Origin: Chromatiales bacterium
GTDB lineage: Bacteria; Pseudomonadota; Gammaproteobacteria; Steroidobacterales; Woeseiaceae
Reading direction: 5' to 3'
NCBI GenBank assembly: GCA_004282875.1
Contig: SHLT01000001.1
Location: forward strand, 1-64,000
Length of the DNA stretch: 64,000 bases
Position 1 is the stretch's first letter. Every line of letters begins with the position of its first letter. A program made the translations under genes and the position numbers. The notes beneath the pieces are model-generated. The model saw nothing but the letters and a program-made list of their open reading frames with translations. It ran no database searches and had not been told where the DNA came from. Below, piece after piece: positions 47,498-56,626 of this stretch.

Positions 47498-48218
47498 CTC
47501 ATCGCTCACTGTTGGTGTCCTGGGCGGCATGGGCCCGGATGCGACGCTCGACTTCATGGCCAAGGTACTTGCCGCTACACCGGCGGGTTCTGACCAGGAC
47601 CACGTGCACATGCTCATCGATCACAATCCGCACGTTCCGGATCGAACGCAGGCGATTCTCGGCCAGGCCGGAGCCCCCGGGCCGGTCCTCGCAAACATGG
47701 CGAAGCAACTGCAGGATGCGGGTGCCGACTTCATCGTCATGCCCTGCAATACCGCACACGCATTTCAGTCGGACATAGAGGCGGTACTCGATGTGCCGTT
47801 CGTATCAATCATTGAGGAAACGGCTGCGGCTTGCTCGGATTTCGAGGCCGTGGGATTGCTGGCAACGCGAGGGTGTCTTGCGAGCGGCATCTATGATGCC
47901 GCTTTGTCGGTCGCCGGCGTGCGCGCCGTCTTGCCGGACGATGTCGAAACGCAGACATTCATGGAGTTGACGGCAAGCATCAAGGGCGGTGACAGCGGGT
48001 CCGAAATCGGCGCGGGAATGCTGCGGCTGGCCGATGCGCTGATAGCCAGGGGAGCGGAGGCCGTCATAGCCGGCTGTACCGAAATTCCACTGGTGCTCGA
48101 GCAGTCGATGCTCGACGTGCCATTGATTTCATCAACGGACATACTGGCCGACGCGACCGTTGCATACGCGCTCGGTGACAAAGAACTGAACCCACTGACG
48201 ACAAGGCTCAAGGTATGA
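47478..48218 (+). CDS. Aspartate/glutamate racemase family protein
   Basis: VGVLGGMGPDATLDFMAKV, MPCNTAH and AGCTEIPL with both catalytic Cys. Confidence 0.9.
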   Translation: MPASLPSSSLTVGVLGGMGPDATLDFMAKVLAATPAGSDQDHVHMLIDHNPHVPDRTQAILGQAGAPGPVLANMAKQLQDAGADFIVMPCNTAHAFQSDIEAVLDVPFVSIIEETAAACSDFEAVGLLATRGCLASGIYDAALSVAGVRAVLPDDVETQTFMELTASIKGGDSGSEIGAGMLRLADALIARGAEAVIAGCTEIPLVLEQSMLDVPLISSTDILADATVAYALGDKELNPLTTRLKV

Positions 48219-49681
48219 AAGACCTTCTCAAAGACCCGACTCTTCTTCGTACCCAGGCGTACATCAACGGCGCATGGGTGGACAGCGATAGTGGCGAGAC
48301 TTTCCCGGTGCACAATCCGGCGACCCAGGAAGTCATTGCGGAGGTTGCCAGTATCGGCGCCGCCGAAACGCGCCGCGCCATCGAGGCGGCCGAAGTGGCG
48401 CAAAAGCCCTGGGCTGCGCTGTCTGCGATGGAGCGCTCGGCAGTATTGAGAAAATGGAACGACCTGATCCTCGAAAACGTCGAGGACCTTGCGATCATCA
48501 TGACCCAGGAACAGGGTAAGGTCCTGGCCGAGTCGCGCGGCGAGATAGTGTATGCGGCATCCTTCATCGAGTGGTTTGCCGAGGAAGGCAAGCGAGTCTA
48601 TGGCGACGTGTTCCCGCTGCCGCAGGGCAGCAGCCGCGGCATTGCGATCAAGCAACCCGTCGGCGTCGTCGCCGCGGTCACGCCCTGGAATTTCCCGAGC
48701 GCCATGCTGACGCGCAAATGCGGTCCTGCTCTGGCAGTCGGTTGCGCCATGGTCGCCAAGCCGGCGCATGAAACGCCGCTGTCGATGCTGGCGCTCGCCG
48801 AACTGGCCGATCGTGCGGGCCTTCCGGCAGGGCTCCTCAGCGTTGTTCCGGGCGCACACGCCAAACCCATCGGCGACGAGATGTGCAGCAACCCCATCGT
48901 GCGCAAGTTCACGTTCACGGGTTCCACGCGTATCGGCAAGATGCTGACGGCGCAGTGCGCGGAGACAATGAAGCGCGTGTCGATGGAATTGGGCGGCAAC
49001 GCACCGGTTATTGTCTTTGACGATGCCGACCCCGCCAAGGCAGCCGCCGGAGCCGCCGCATCGAAGTATCGTAATTCGGGACAAACCTGCATTTGTGCCA
49101 ATCGGATTCTCGTGCAGGAAGGTATTTATGACGAGTTTGTCGACGAGCTGAAGAAAGTCGTCGGCGGCTTCAAGATCGGCGACGGCATGGACGAGACGTC
49201 GACGCACGGTCCCGTGATCACCCGCAAGGCACTCGAGGACATCAAGTCGATGGTTGACGACGCTGTCGAGCAGGGCGCGGAGATTGCCGCGGGTGGTCAG
49301 TTCGGCGAGGGTGGTGAGCAGTTCATCCAGCCAACGATTCTCTGCAACGTCACCAAAGACATGCGGGTCTTCAAGGAAGAGATCTTCGGACCGGTTGCAC
49401 CAATCTTCAAGTTCAAGACCGAGGAAGAGGCCATCGCCATGGCCAACGACACCGAGTTTGGGCTGGCAGCCTACCTGTTTACCAAGGATCAGGGTCGTAC
49501 CTGGCGCGTGTCAGAAGGCATCGAGTACGGGATGGTCGGCGTCAACGAGACGCTGATCTCGTCAACCTACATTCCGTTCGGCGGCGTCAAGGAATCCGGC
49601 CAGGGCCGTGAAGGCTCGAGCTACGGCGTCGACGACTACCTCGAGATCAAGTACATCTGCATTGGCGACCTGGATTCCTGA
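48215..49681 (+). CDS. gabD: NAD(P)-dependent succinate-semialdehyde dehydrogenase
   Basis: TPWNFPSAMLTRKCGPALAVGC, FTGSTRIGKML, ELGGNAPVIVFDDAD, SGQTCICANR. Confidence 0.92.
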   Translation: MKDLLKDPTLLRTQAYINGAWVDSDSGETFPVHNPATQEVIAEVASIGAAETRRAIEAAEVAQKPWAALSAMERSAVLRKWNDLILENVEDLAIIMTQEQGKVLAESRGEIVYAASFIEWFAEEGKRVYGDVFPLPQGSSRGIAIKQPVGVVAAVTPWNFPSAMLTRKCGPALAVGCAMVAKPAHETPLSMLALAELADRAGLPAGLLSVVPGAHAKPIGDEMCSNPIVRKFTFTGSTRIGKMLTAQCAETMKRVSMELGGNAPVIVFDDADPAKAAAGAAASKYRNSGQTCICANRILVQEGIYDEFVDELKKVVGGFKIGDGMDETSTHGPVITRKALEDIKSMVDDAVEQGAEIAAGGQFGEGGEQFIQPTILCNVTKDMRVFKEEIFGPVAPIFKFKTEEEAIAMANDTEFGLAAYLFTKDQGRTWRVSEGIEYGMVGVNETLISSTYIPFGGVKESGQGREGSSYGVDDYLEIKYICIGDLDS

Positions 49682-49689
49682 CCCAGGGG

Positions 49690-51465
49690 CTAGAACGAAT
49701 CTGCCGCTATCGCCATCGTCAGCTCGGGGTCGGCCATCATCGCCGCCAGGTAGCCATGGGCTCGTGGCAGGACATGGGCGCAATAGAACGCAGCAGTTGC
49801 CAGCTTGGTCTTGCCGAACGCCTCATTGGCGCTGCTCGATGCCGATGTCGCGATGGCCGCAGACTTGGCAAGATAAGCGCCACCCAGCACGGTACCCGCC
49901 AGCATCAGGAGGTTGAAGCTCGCAGCACCCGTGGTAGTCGGACCTGACGCCGCATTGGCGATCAGCCAGTTCATCCCTTCTTCGAGCTGGCCGAGACCGG
50001 CTCGTACGGACTGGGCGATACCGGCAAGCGCGTCGTCACCTTGCATGGAATCGCACAGCTCCCGCAGTTCGCTGATCAATGCGCTGAGCTCGCGCCCTTC
50101 GTCAGCGAGAACCTTGCGTCCGGCGAGGTCGCCGGCCTGGATGCCACTCGTGCCTTCGTAGATGGTCAGAATGCGGGCGTCACGGTAATACTGCGCGGCG
50201 CCGGTTTCCTCGACGAAACCCATGCCTCCGTGTATCTGGATACCCAGTGACGTGACCTGTTCGCTGGTTTCCGTGCACCAGCCTTTGACAACGGGTGTAA
50301 GGAGCGAAAGCCGCTTGCCGGCCGCGGAACAAATGTCCGCGTCGGACGATTTGTGCTCAATGTCGTCCTGCGACGCGGCGGTGTAGGCGATTGCGCGCAT
50401 GGCTTCCACCTGGCAGCGCATCAGCATGAGCATCCGCCGGACGTCGGCGTGATGAATGATGGGTGCTTTGTCCTCACGTCCCGGCACACGTCCCTGAATG
50501 CGGTCGTTCGCATATGATCGCGCCAGCTGGTATGCCCGCTCACTGATCGCAACACCCTGCAGACCGACTTCAAGACGTGCGTGGTTCATCATCGTGAACA
50601 TCGCATAAAGCCCCTTGTTCTCCTCGCCAATGAGGTAGCCGACAGCGCCTTCGTTGTCACCGAAATTCATGACTGCAGTCGGGCTGCCGTGGATGCCCAG
50701 TTTGTGCTCCAGCGCCGTGGCGTAAACGTCGTTTCTTTCGCCGGGCTCGCCGTTCTCGTCCAGCAGGAATTTCGGTACGAGGAACATGGAAATGCCGCGT
50801 ACACCTTCCGGCGCACCGTCGATACGCGCGAGCACCGTATGAATGACGTTGCCGGACAGTTCGTGGTCGCCCCAGGTTATAAATATCTTGTTACCCCGAA
50901 TCCTGAACTGGTCGCCTTCGCGTTCTGCGCGGCAAGCAACGGCAGAGAGGTCGGAGCCGGCCTGAGGTTCGGTCAGGTTCATGGTTGCGGCCCATTCCCC
51001 TGTGGTCAGTTTCGCGAGGTATTGCTGCTTGAGTTCGTCGTTCGCATGGACCTCCAGCGCGGCAACCGCATCGCGCGTCAGCATAGGCATGAGCGAATAG
51101 GCCATGTTCGCGCTCTGCAGCATTTCGGCTGTCGCAAAGGCGACGGTCGATGGCAGGCCCATGCCGTCATATTCAGGGTCACCCGCAACGGATTGCCAGC
51201 CATTTTCAACGAACTGCCGGTGAACATCGGCCAGCACATCGGCGACGTGAACAGTCTTCCCGTCCAGGCGGCAGCCCTGCTCGTCCGTCGGGATATTGGT
51301 CGGCGCCACGACGTCGCTCGCGAACTTGCCGGCTTCCTCGAGAACCTGCTCCAGGTCCTCAACCTCCATTCCCTCGAACGCATCGAGAGACAGCACTTTG
51401 TCGATTTCCGCCAGGTGCCGGATACAGAAGTTGATGTCAGCTAGTGGTGGGGTATAGGTCGTCAC
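49690..51465 (-). CDS. Acyl-CoA dehydrogenase, long form
   Basis: AATMNLTEPQAGSDLSAV, IQIHGGMGFVEETGAAQYYRDARILTIYEGTSGIQ. Confidence 0.92.
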   Translation of the reverse strand: MTTYTPPLADINFCIRHLAEIDKVLSLDAFEGMEVEDLEQVLEEAGKFASDVVAPTNIPTDEQGCRLDGKTVHVADVLADVHRQFVENGWQSVAGDPEYDGMGLPSTVAFATAEMLQSANMAYSLMPMLTRDAVAALEVHANDELKQQYLAKLTTGEWAATMNLTEPQAGSDLSAVACRAEREGDQFRIRGNKIFITWGDHELSGNVIHTVLARIDGAPEGVRGISMFLVPKFLLDENGEPGERNDVYATALEHKLGIHGSPTAVMNFGDNEGAVGYLIGEENKGLYAMFTMMNHARLEVGLQGVAISERAYQLARSYANDRIQGRVPGREDKAPIIHHADVRRMLMLMRCQVEAMRAIAYTAASQDDIEHKSSDADICSAAGKRLSLLTPVVKGWCTETSEQVTSLGIQIHGGMGFVEETGAAQYYRDARILTIYEGTSGIQAGDLAGRKVLADEGRELSALISELRELCDSMQGDDALAGIAQSVRAGLGQLEEGMNWLIANAASGPTTTGAASFNLLMLAGTVLGGAYLAKSAAIATSASSSANEAFGKTKLATAAFYCAHVLPRAHGYLAAMMADPELTMAIAADSF

Positions 51466-51569
51466 GTCGGGCCTCTGCTCGTGTTGATTAGTCTATAGAT
51501 AGCCGCCAAATTCTAGACCGATGCCGGCTCTCCTTGAATCATGCATCGATGGTATGCGCGAGGCCACGG

Positions 51570-52802
51570 TTACTCCTGTAACTCTTCCTCGTAGACCTGC
51601 GAAGCCGTTTGGGCCGAGGACAGGGCATCGCCAAACGCAATCGGTTGCTCCGCCTGCGAGCCTTCCTTGATATAGCGATAGGCAATAAAGCCGATTAACA
51701 AAACGTGGACAACGGCCGTGAACAGGAACAGTCCATCGCTGCCTCGAATCGTAATCAGCGCCGATGCCACGAACGGCCCAACGATTGCGCCCATGCCGTA
51801 GACGAGCAGCAAGCCGGCTGAGACTTTTACGTAGTCGCCGTGATCGGCGTAGTCGTTCGCGTAGGCGACGGTAATCGAATACATGGGAAACGCAAACGCG
51901 CCCCATATGCCACCGAGAACGATTACCGAAATGACGCCAACTTGTGGCGCCAGCAAGGCAAGCGCGAGCCCGGCAACGCTGCCGAGAATACACACAACAA
52001 CGAGCACCTTGCGCCGACCCAGGGCATCGGACAGAAGCCCGAGCGGCCACTGCAAAATGGCACCGCCGATAATGGCGGCGGCCATGAACCAGGCGGCCAG
52101 GGATACGGCGTTGCCGATTGCGGACGCGTACACGGGCGCCAGCCCCCAGAACGCGCCATTGGCCAGGCCGACGGCAAAACATCCGACGGTTCCGGACGGC
52201 GACGTGCGGAACAGCTTCGGGATGTCCGTCTTCGTTGAGGCGGGCTGAGCAGGTGATGGCGACACAGAAAGCGCAATCGGAACAGCGCCGATAGAAAAAA
52301 GGATCGACGCGATAACGAAGAGCTGCAGGCCGGTCGGGTTGTACAGCAGGTTCATCATCTGCCCGGCGGCCATCATGGTTAGCGTGATCATGGAGTAGGT
52401 TGAGAAGATCACACCACGATTGGCATTCGTTGAACGCTCGTTAAGCCAGGACTCAATCACAACATAGAGAGAGGCGAGGCAAAACCCCGTCAGGAATCGA
52501 AGCACACCCCAGACGATGGGCTCGACAACGAGGCCATGGATGAGGGGCGCTGCGGACGCGACGGCACTCATCGCGAGAAACACACGAATGTGCCCAACGC
52601 GCCGCAGGAGTTCACCGCTCTTCAGGCAGCCAACGGTGAAGCCAAGGAAATAGGCCGCGCCCATCGTACCGATGGCCACGGTCGAGAAATCCTCGAGCGA
52701 CGCGCGTACCGGTAGCAGCGTGAACTGCAATCCCTGCCCCGAAAGCAGGATGGCGGCGCTTAGCAGTAGCGCTGCGACGGGCGAAAGGGCACGGAGAAGC
52801 AT
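51570..52802 (-). CDS. MFS transporter
   Basis: 12 hydrophobic segments; GAAYFLGFTVGCLKSGELLRRVGHIRVF. Confidence 0.88.
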   Translation of the reverse strand: MLLRALSPVAALLLSAAILLSGQGLQFTLLPVRASLEDFSTVAIGTMGAAYFLGFTVGCLKSGELLRRVGHIRVFLAMSAVASAAPLIHGLVVEPIVWGVLRFLTGFCLASLYVVIESWLNERSTNANRGVIFSTYSMITLTMMAAGQMMNLLYNPTGLQLFVIASILFSIGAVPIALSVSPSPAQPASTKTDIPKLFRTSPSGTVGCFAVGLANGAFWGLAPVYASAIGNAVSLAAWFMAAAIIGGAILQWPLGLLSDALGRRKVLVVVCILGSVAGLALALLAPQVGVISVIVLGGIWGAFAFPMYSITVAYANDYADHGDYVKVSAGLLLVYGMGAIVGPFVASALITIRGSDGLFLFTAVVHVLLIGFIAYRYIKEGSQAEQPIAFGDALSSAQTASQVYEEELQE

Positions 52803-52872
52803 TGCTATACCTGGAAGATAGGTGGGCCAGCGCCCGGGCTAGAATCGCGTACTGTACCAGCCCGCCGTCTGT

Positions 52873-53604
52873 CTACAAGTGGCCTGACTGCTGTTCAATT
52901 CCGGCCGTTGAGAATGAGCGACGTTCGCGCGTGTGCAGGAAATAGTCCCACGCCAGCTTGATGACAATCAGCAGGGCCGAAAACGTGGTGTAAGTCAGCA
53001 CGCCCGGCCAGGTCTGGATGGCCGTCAGCGTGGCAGCGATGGTCACGAAGAGGGCGAGGCTGCGCTTGAAAGGCAACCACAGCAAGGTCAGGGCGCGGGC
53101 GCGGCGGAATTCACCAAGGAACAGGAAGTTGATGATGAATGAGAGTCCATGACCCACGAGGAACAATAGCGAACACTTGAGGAGGAGCGGTGCCTGCGCG
53201 CGCACGAACTCATTGCCATCGACTCCGGTGAGCGCCTCCTGGGCAACCACCAGTGCCGTGCCCGTGATAATGAGTATGAACAGGAATGCGCCACCCGACT
53301 TTACGATGGCGAAGAGTGAGATCAGGAAGCTGCTGCCCGGAGAGACGTCAACCCAGCGATTTTCATAGGGGTCGCCGAACAGCGAGGCCGTCATCAGCTT
53401 TAGTCCGCTGAAAAGCCCGACCCACAGGGCCTCGAACCAGTAGACGACGACCAGCTCGAACAACGTGAGGTCGAGTGCGAAAAACAGGAAGAGCATGCCC
53501 GCGTTAGCCGCGAACAGCGCCAGGGCCGCGACGCCGCGAGGTCCGATGCGGTGGCTGGGGCCGGTGGTCTCGGCGAATTCTTCGCTGGACACATTCATAG
53601 TCAC
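52873..53604 (-). CDS. DUF6498-like membrane protein
   Basis: 243 aa; LFELVVVYWFEALWVGLFSGLKL. Confidence 0.6.
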   Translation of the reverse strand: MTMNVSSEEFAETTGPSHRIGPRGVAALALFAANAGMLFLFFALDLTLFELVVVYWFEALWVGLFSGLKLMTASLFGDPYENRWVDVSPGSSFLISLFAIVKSGGAFLFILIITGTALVVAQEALTGVDGNEFVRAQAPLLLKCSLLFLVGHGLSFIINFLFLGEFRRARALTLLWLPFKRSLALFVTIAATLTAIQTWPGVLTYTTFSALLIVIKLAWDYFLHTRERRSFSTAGIEQQSGHL

Positions 53605-53684
53605 AGGCTACGAACAAATCAGGCGGCGGGGCGGGACGCGGTTCACGAACCGGTAAATCCCGGACTTCTGATTTGCGTTAAGCT

Positions 53685-55133
53685 ATGCGCTGCCAAACAA
53701 GGGGAAAAACAACAATGGCACAAGCTTCGGCGAAAACCTGGTCCTCCGGATTTACGTTTATTCTTGCCGCAGTCGGCGCGGCAGTTGGCCTGGGGAATAT
53801 CTGGAAGTTTCCGTATGTCGTCGGCGTCAGCGGCGGTGGCGCCTTCGTCCTGATCTACCTGGGCTGCGTGCTATTCATTGCCATTCCCATACTGATTACC
53901 GAGCTCTGGATTGGCAGGGCAGGTGGTCACAGCCCCCCTATCGCCATGGCAAACGTCGCGAAGCAGGCCGGTCTCTCGCCGACGCGCTGGTCAATGGTGG
54001 GGTACATGGCGATGATCGTCGGCTACTTTATCGCCACCTACTACAGCGTCATCGCGGGCTGGACGCTCGCCTATATCTTCAAGGCGGGCAGCGGTTTCGG
54101 TGCCGCGGAACCGGCGGCGGTGGCGGCGCAGTTTGACGGCCTGCTGGCTGATCCCTACGCGTTAACGTTGTGGCACACGATTTTCATGGCGATTGCGCTG
54201 TTCATCGTGGGGCGGGGTCTGAAAGGCGGTATCGAGAAGGCAGTGACCATACTTATGCCGGCGTTGTTTGCGATGTTATTGCTAATGATTGGCTACGCGG
54301 CCGTGGAAGGTGATTTTGCGACGGCCATCAGCTTCCTGTTCAGCAGCGACTTCAGCAAGATCGATGGGGGTACCGTGCTGGTTGCCATCGGCCAGGCGTT
54401 CTTTTCCATCAGTGTGGCCATGGGTCTGCTCATGACCTACGGCTCCTATGTGCCGAAGAGTGTGTCGCTGACGAAGTCGGCACTGATTATTGCGGGCGCC
54501 GACACGCTCGTTGCGTTACTGGCCGGCCTGATGATCTTCCCGCTCGTTTTCGGCAATAATCTTGACCCGGGCTCCGGTCCTGGCCTGATCTTCCAGACGC
54601 TCCCCGCCGCGTTTGCCGGCATGCCGGGCGGTGTCGTATTCGGCGTGATCTTCTTCGTCCTGCTGGCGTTTGCAGCCGTAACGTCGATCATCGCGCTCAT
54701 TGAGCCGATCGCGCGCTTTGCCGAGGGCAAATGGCAAATGAAGCGGCGCAACGCCTTGCTCGTGTTCGGTACGCTGGCGTGGGCCATCGGCCTGGTGACC
54801 GTCTTCTCGTTCAACATCTGGTCAGACGTTGCGCCCCTCGGCCACTTCGAGGTGTTCGCGGGCAAGACGCCCTTCGACCTGATCGACTACTTTACGGCGA
54901 ATGTAATGATGCCGCTCGGTGGCATCCTCATGGCGCTGTTTGTGGGTTGGCGCATCAAACCGAAAGTGCTGTCCGACGACCTGACGTTCAGTAATGCCGC
55001 TGTATTCAACACCTGGATCTGGATGATCCGGGTCGTTGTGCCGCTGGCAATTCTCTGGGTCATGGTTGAGGAGCTGTCGCCAGGAACGACACAGCGGCTC
55101 CTGGATATTATCCGGGCCGCGTGGCCGTTCTAG
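53685..55133 (+). CDS. Sodium-dependent neurotransmitter:sodium symporter family transporter (start likely 53715)
   Basis: WSSGFTFILAAVGAAVGLGNIWKFPYVVGVSGGGAFVLIYL. Confidence 0.92.
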   Translation: MRCQTRGKTTMAQASAKTWSSGFTFILAAVGAAVGLGNIWKFPYVVGVSGGGAFVLIYLGCVLFIAIPILITELWIGRAGGHSPPIAMANVAKQAGLSPTRWSMVGYMAMIVGYFIATYYSVIAGWTLAYIFKAGSGFGAAEPAAVAAQFDGLLADPYALTLWHTIFMAIALFIVGRGLKGGIEKAVTILMPALFAMLLLMIGYAAVEGDFATAISFLFSSDFSKIDGGTVLVAIGQAFFSISVAMGLLMTYGSYVPKSVSLTKSALIIAGADTLVALLAGLMIFPLVFGNNLDPGSGPGLIFQTLPAAFAGMPGGVVFGVIFFVLLAFAAVTSIIALIEPIARFAEGKWQMKRRNALLVFGTLAWAIGLVTVFSFNIWSDVAPLGHFEVFAGKTPFDLIDYFTANVMMPLGGILMALFVGWRIKPKVLSDDLTFSNAAVFNTWIWMIRVVVPLAILWVMVEELSPGTTQRLLDIIRAAWPF

Positions 55134-55705
55134 TTCCGGTCTTGAGTCGGTCCTGGTTTGTCCATTGCTTCAAGCAGAGTGCCGAGTCGTTTCGTATTAC
55201 CGTAGCGACCGACGATCAGAACCGTGTTCGACGCGGGATCGGCAACGAGGTGAGCCATTTGCGGAAGTAAGGGGCGCAGCAGGGGCACGTAGCGTGTTGC
55301 CGGACCGTTCTTCACGTCGTGAATACGGCTGACCCATTCGTACTCAGGGATCGAGTCGTCATCTTGCGTGAGAATCGGAAGCGGATGTTGGCGGATCCTG
55401 GAGGCATGCACGATATTCGTCACTTCGCCTACGCGTACCGCAGCCAGCTCATTGTTGTACAAAATAATGAGCAGGGACGCGTAGGAAATGTCCTTCGCCC
55501 TGAGTTGCCCGACGACAACGCTCGCCGGCACATGAGGGCTGGTGAAGAATACCTGTCCGGTCTGCTTGCTGACGGCATCGAGGATTTCGGCCAGGGGGAC
55601 TGCAGCGTATGCTGAGGCCTGTTGTTCGACTTTGTCGTCTGCGGCCGCTGCTGTAGCCAGCGTAAATAGACACAGTACGACCCAGCTTTGCACGAAGCGT
55701 TTCAT
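55130..55705 (-). CDS. Secretin N-domain (GspD N-type) protein without a secretin pore domain
   Basis: Signal peptide; PLAEILDAVSKQTGQVFF; RYVPLLRPLLPQMAHLVADPASNTVLIVGRYGNTKRLGTLLEAMD. Confidence 0.7.
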   Translation of the reverse strand: MKRFVQSWVVLCLFTLATAAAADDKVEQQASAYAAVPLAEILDAVSKQTGQVFFTSPHVPASVVVGQLRAKDISYASLLIILYNNELAAVRVGEVTNIVHASRIRQHPLPILTQDDDSIPEYEWVSRIHDVKNGPATRYVPLLRPLLPQMAHLVADPASNTVLIVGRYGNTKRLGTLLEAMDKPGPTQDRN

Positions 55706-55801
55706 GGCGGTTACTCCCCGAGGTTGTTAGACGTGTTTTGCTCGCTACAGACTCTAACGCAGGGGCAGCCCCGGTGGGGTTAATTCGTCGCGGCCGATCG
55801 A

Positions 55802-56626
55802 TTAAAGCGTGATACCGCCGCCAACGATCAGGGTTTGTCCCGAGACATAGTTCGACTCCGGCGTGCAGAACAGGTACACGCCGCCCGCTGCCTCCTCGAC
55901 CGTGCCGGGCCGGCCCAGCGGAATCATGCCGCTGAATCCCTGGTGCACCTTCTTCGGAATACCGAGCGCGACTTCGTTACCGTCGACGACCGTCGTCATC
56001 TTTTCATCGGTGGCTGTCGTCAGGCGGGTATCGATGAAGCCAAAGGCCACGCAGTTGACGTTGACCTTGAGTCGGCCCCATTCTTTCGCCAGCGATTTTG
56101 TCAGCCCAAGAACGCCTGACTTCGCAGAGGAATAATTCGATTGGCCGACGTTGCCGCCCGTGCCAGCTACCGAGGAGATGTTCACGACTTTGCGAAAAAC
56201 TTCGCGCTCCTCGGCCGCTTCCTCTGCCGCAGCGTTGCGAATAAACGTCGATGCCGCCTTGAGGATCTTCCAGGGCGCTTTAAGGTGAACATCGATCATG
56301 GCGTCGAACTGCTCGTCGCCCATCTTGTGGATCATCGCGTCCCAGGTGTAGCCCGCGTTATTGACGATGATGTCTACCCCGCCAAACGTTTCGATACCCG
56401 TATTGATGAAGCGCTCGGCAAAGTCGTCGTCCGTGACGCTGCCCGCAACGGCGATGGCATCGCCGCCGCCTGCCTTGATCTCTGCGACAACCTCGTCGGC
56501 CGGTTCCTGGTCCAGGTCATTGACGACGATCTTGGCGCCATCATCCGCGAGTTTCAGCGCAACCGCGCGACCGATGCCGCGACCCGAGCCTGTGACGTAG
56601 GCGACCTTGCCTTCCAGTTTCTTCAC
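55802..56626 (-). CDS. SDR family oxidoreductase (3-oxoacyl-ACP reductase-like)
   Basis: VTGSGRGIGRAVALKLADDGAKIVVNDLD, NNAGYTWDAM, SNYSSAKSGVLGLTKSLAKEW. Confidence 0.92.
   Translation of the reverse strand: MKKLEGKVAYVTGSGRGIGRAVALKLADDGAKIVVNDLDQEPADEVVAEIKAGGGDAIAVAGSVTDDDFAERFINTGIETFGGVDIIVNNAGYTWDAMIHKMGDEQFDAMIDVHLKAPWKILKAASTFIRNAAAEEAAEEREVFRKVVNISSVAGTGGNVGQSNYSSAKSGVLGLTKSLAKEWGRLKVNVNCVAFGFIDTRLTTATDEKMTTVVDGNEVALGIPKKVHQGFSGMIPLGRPGTVEEAAGGVYLFCTPESNYVSGQTLIVGGGITL

Noticed and set aside
47891-49207. 438-aa reverse ORF over the racemase/gabD genes
   Set aside because: Shadow of clear GabD and racemase coding sequence.
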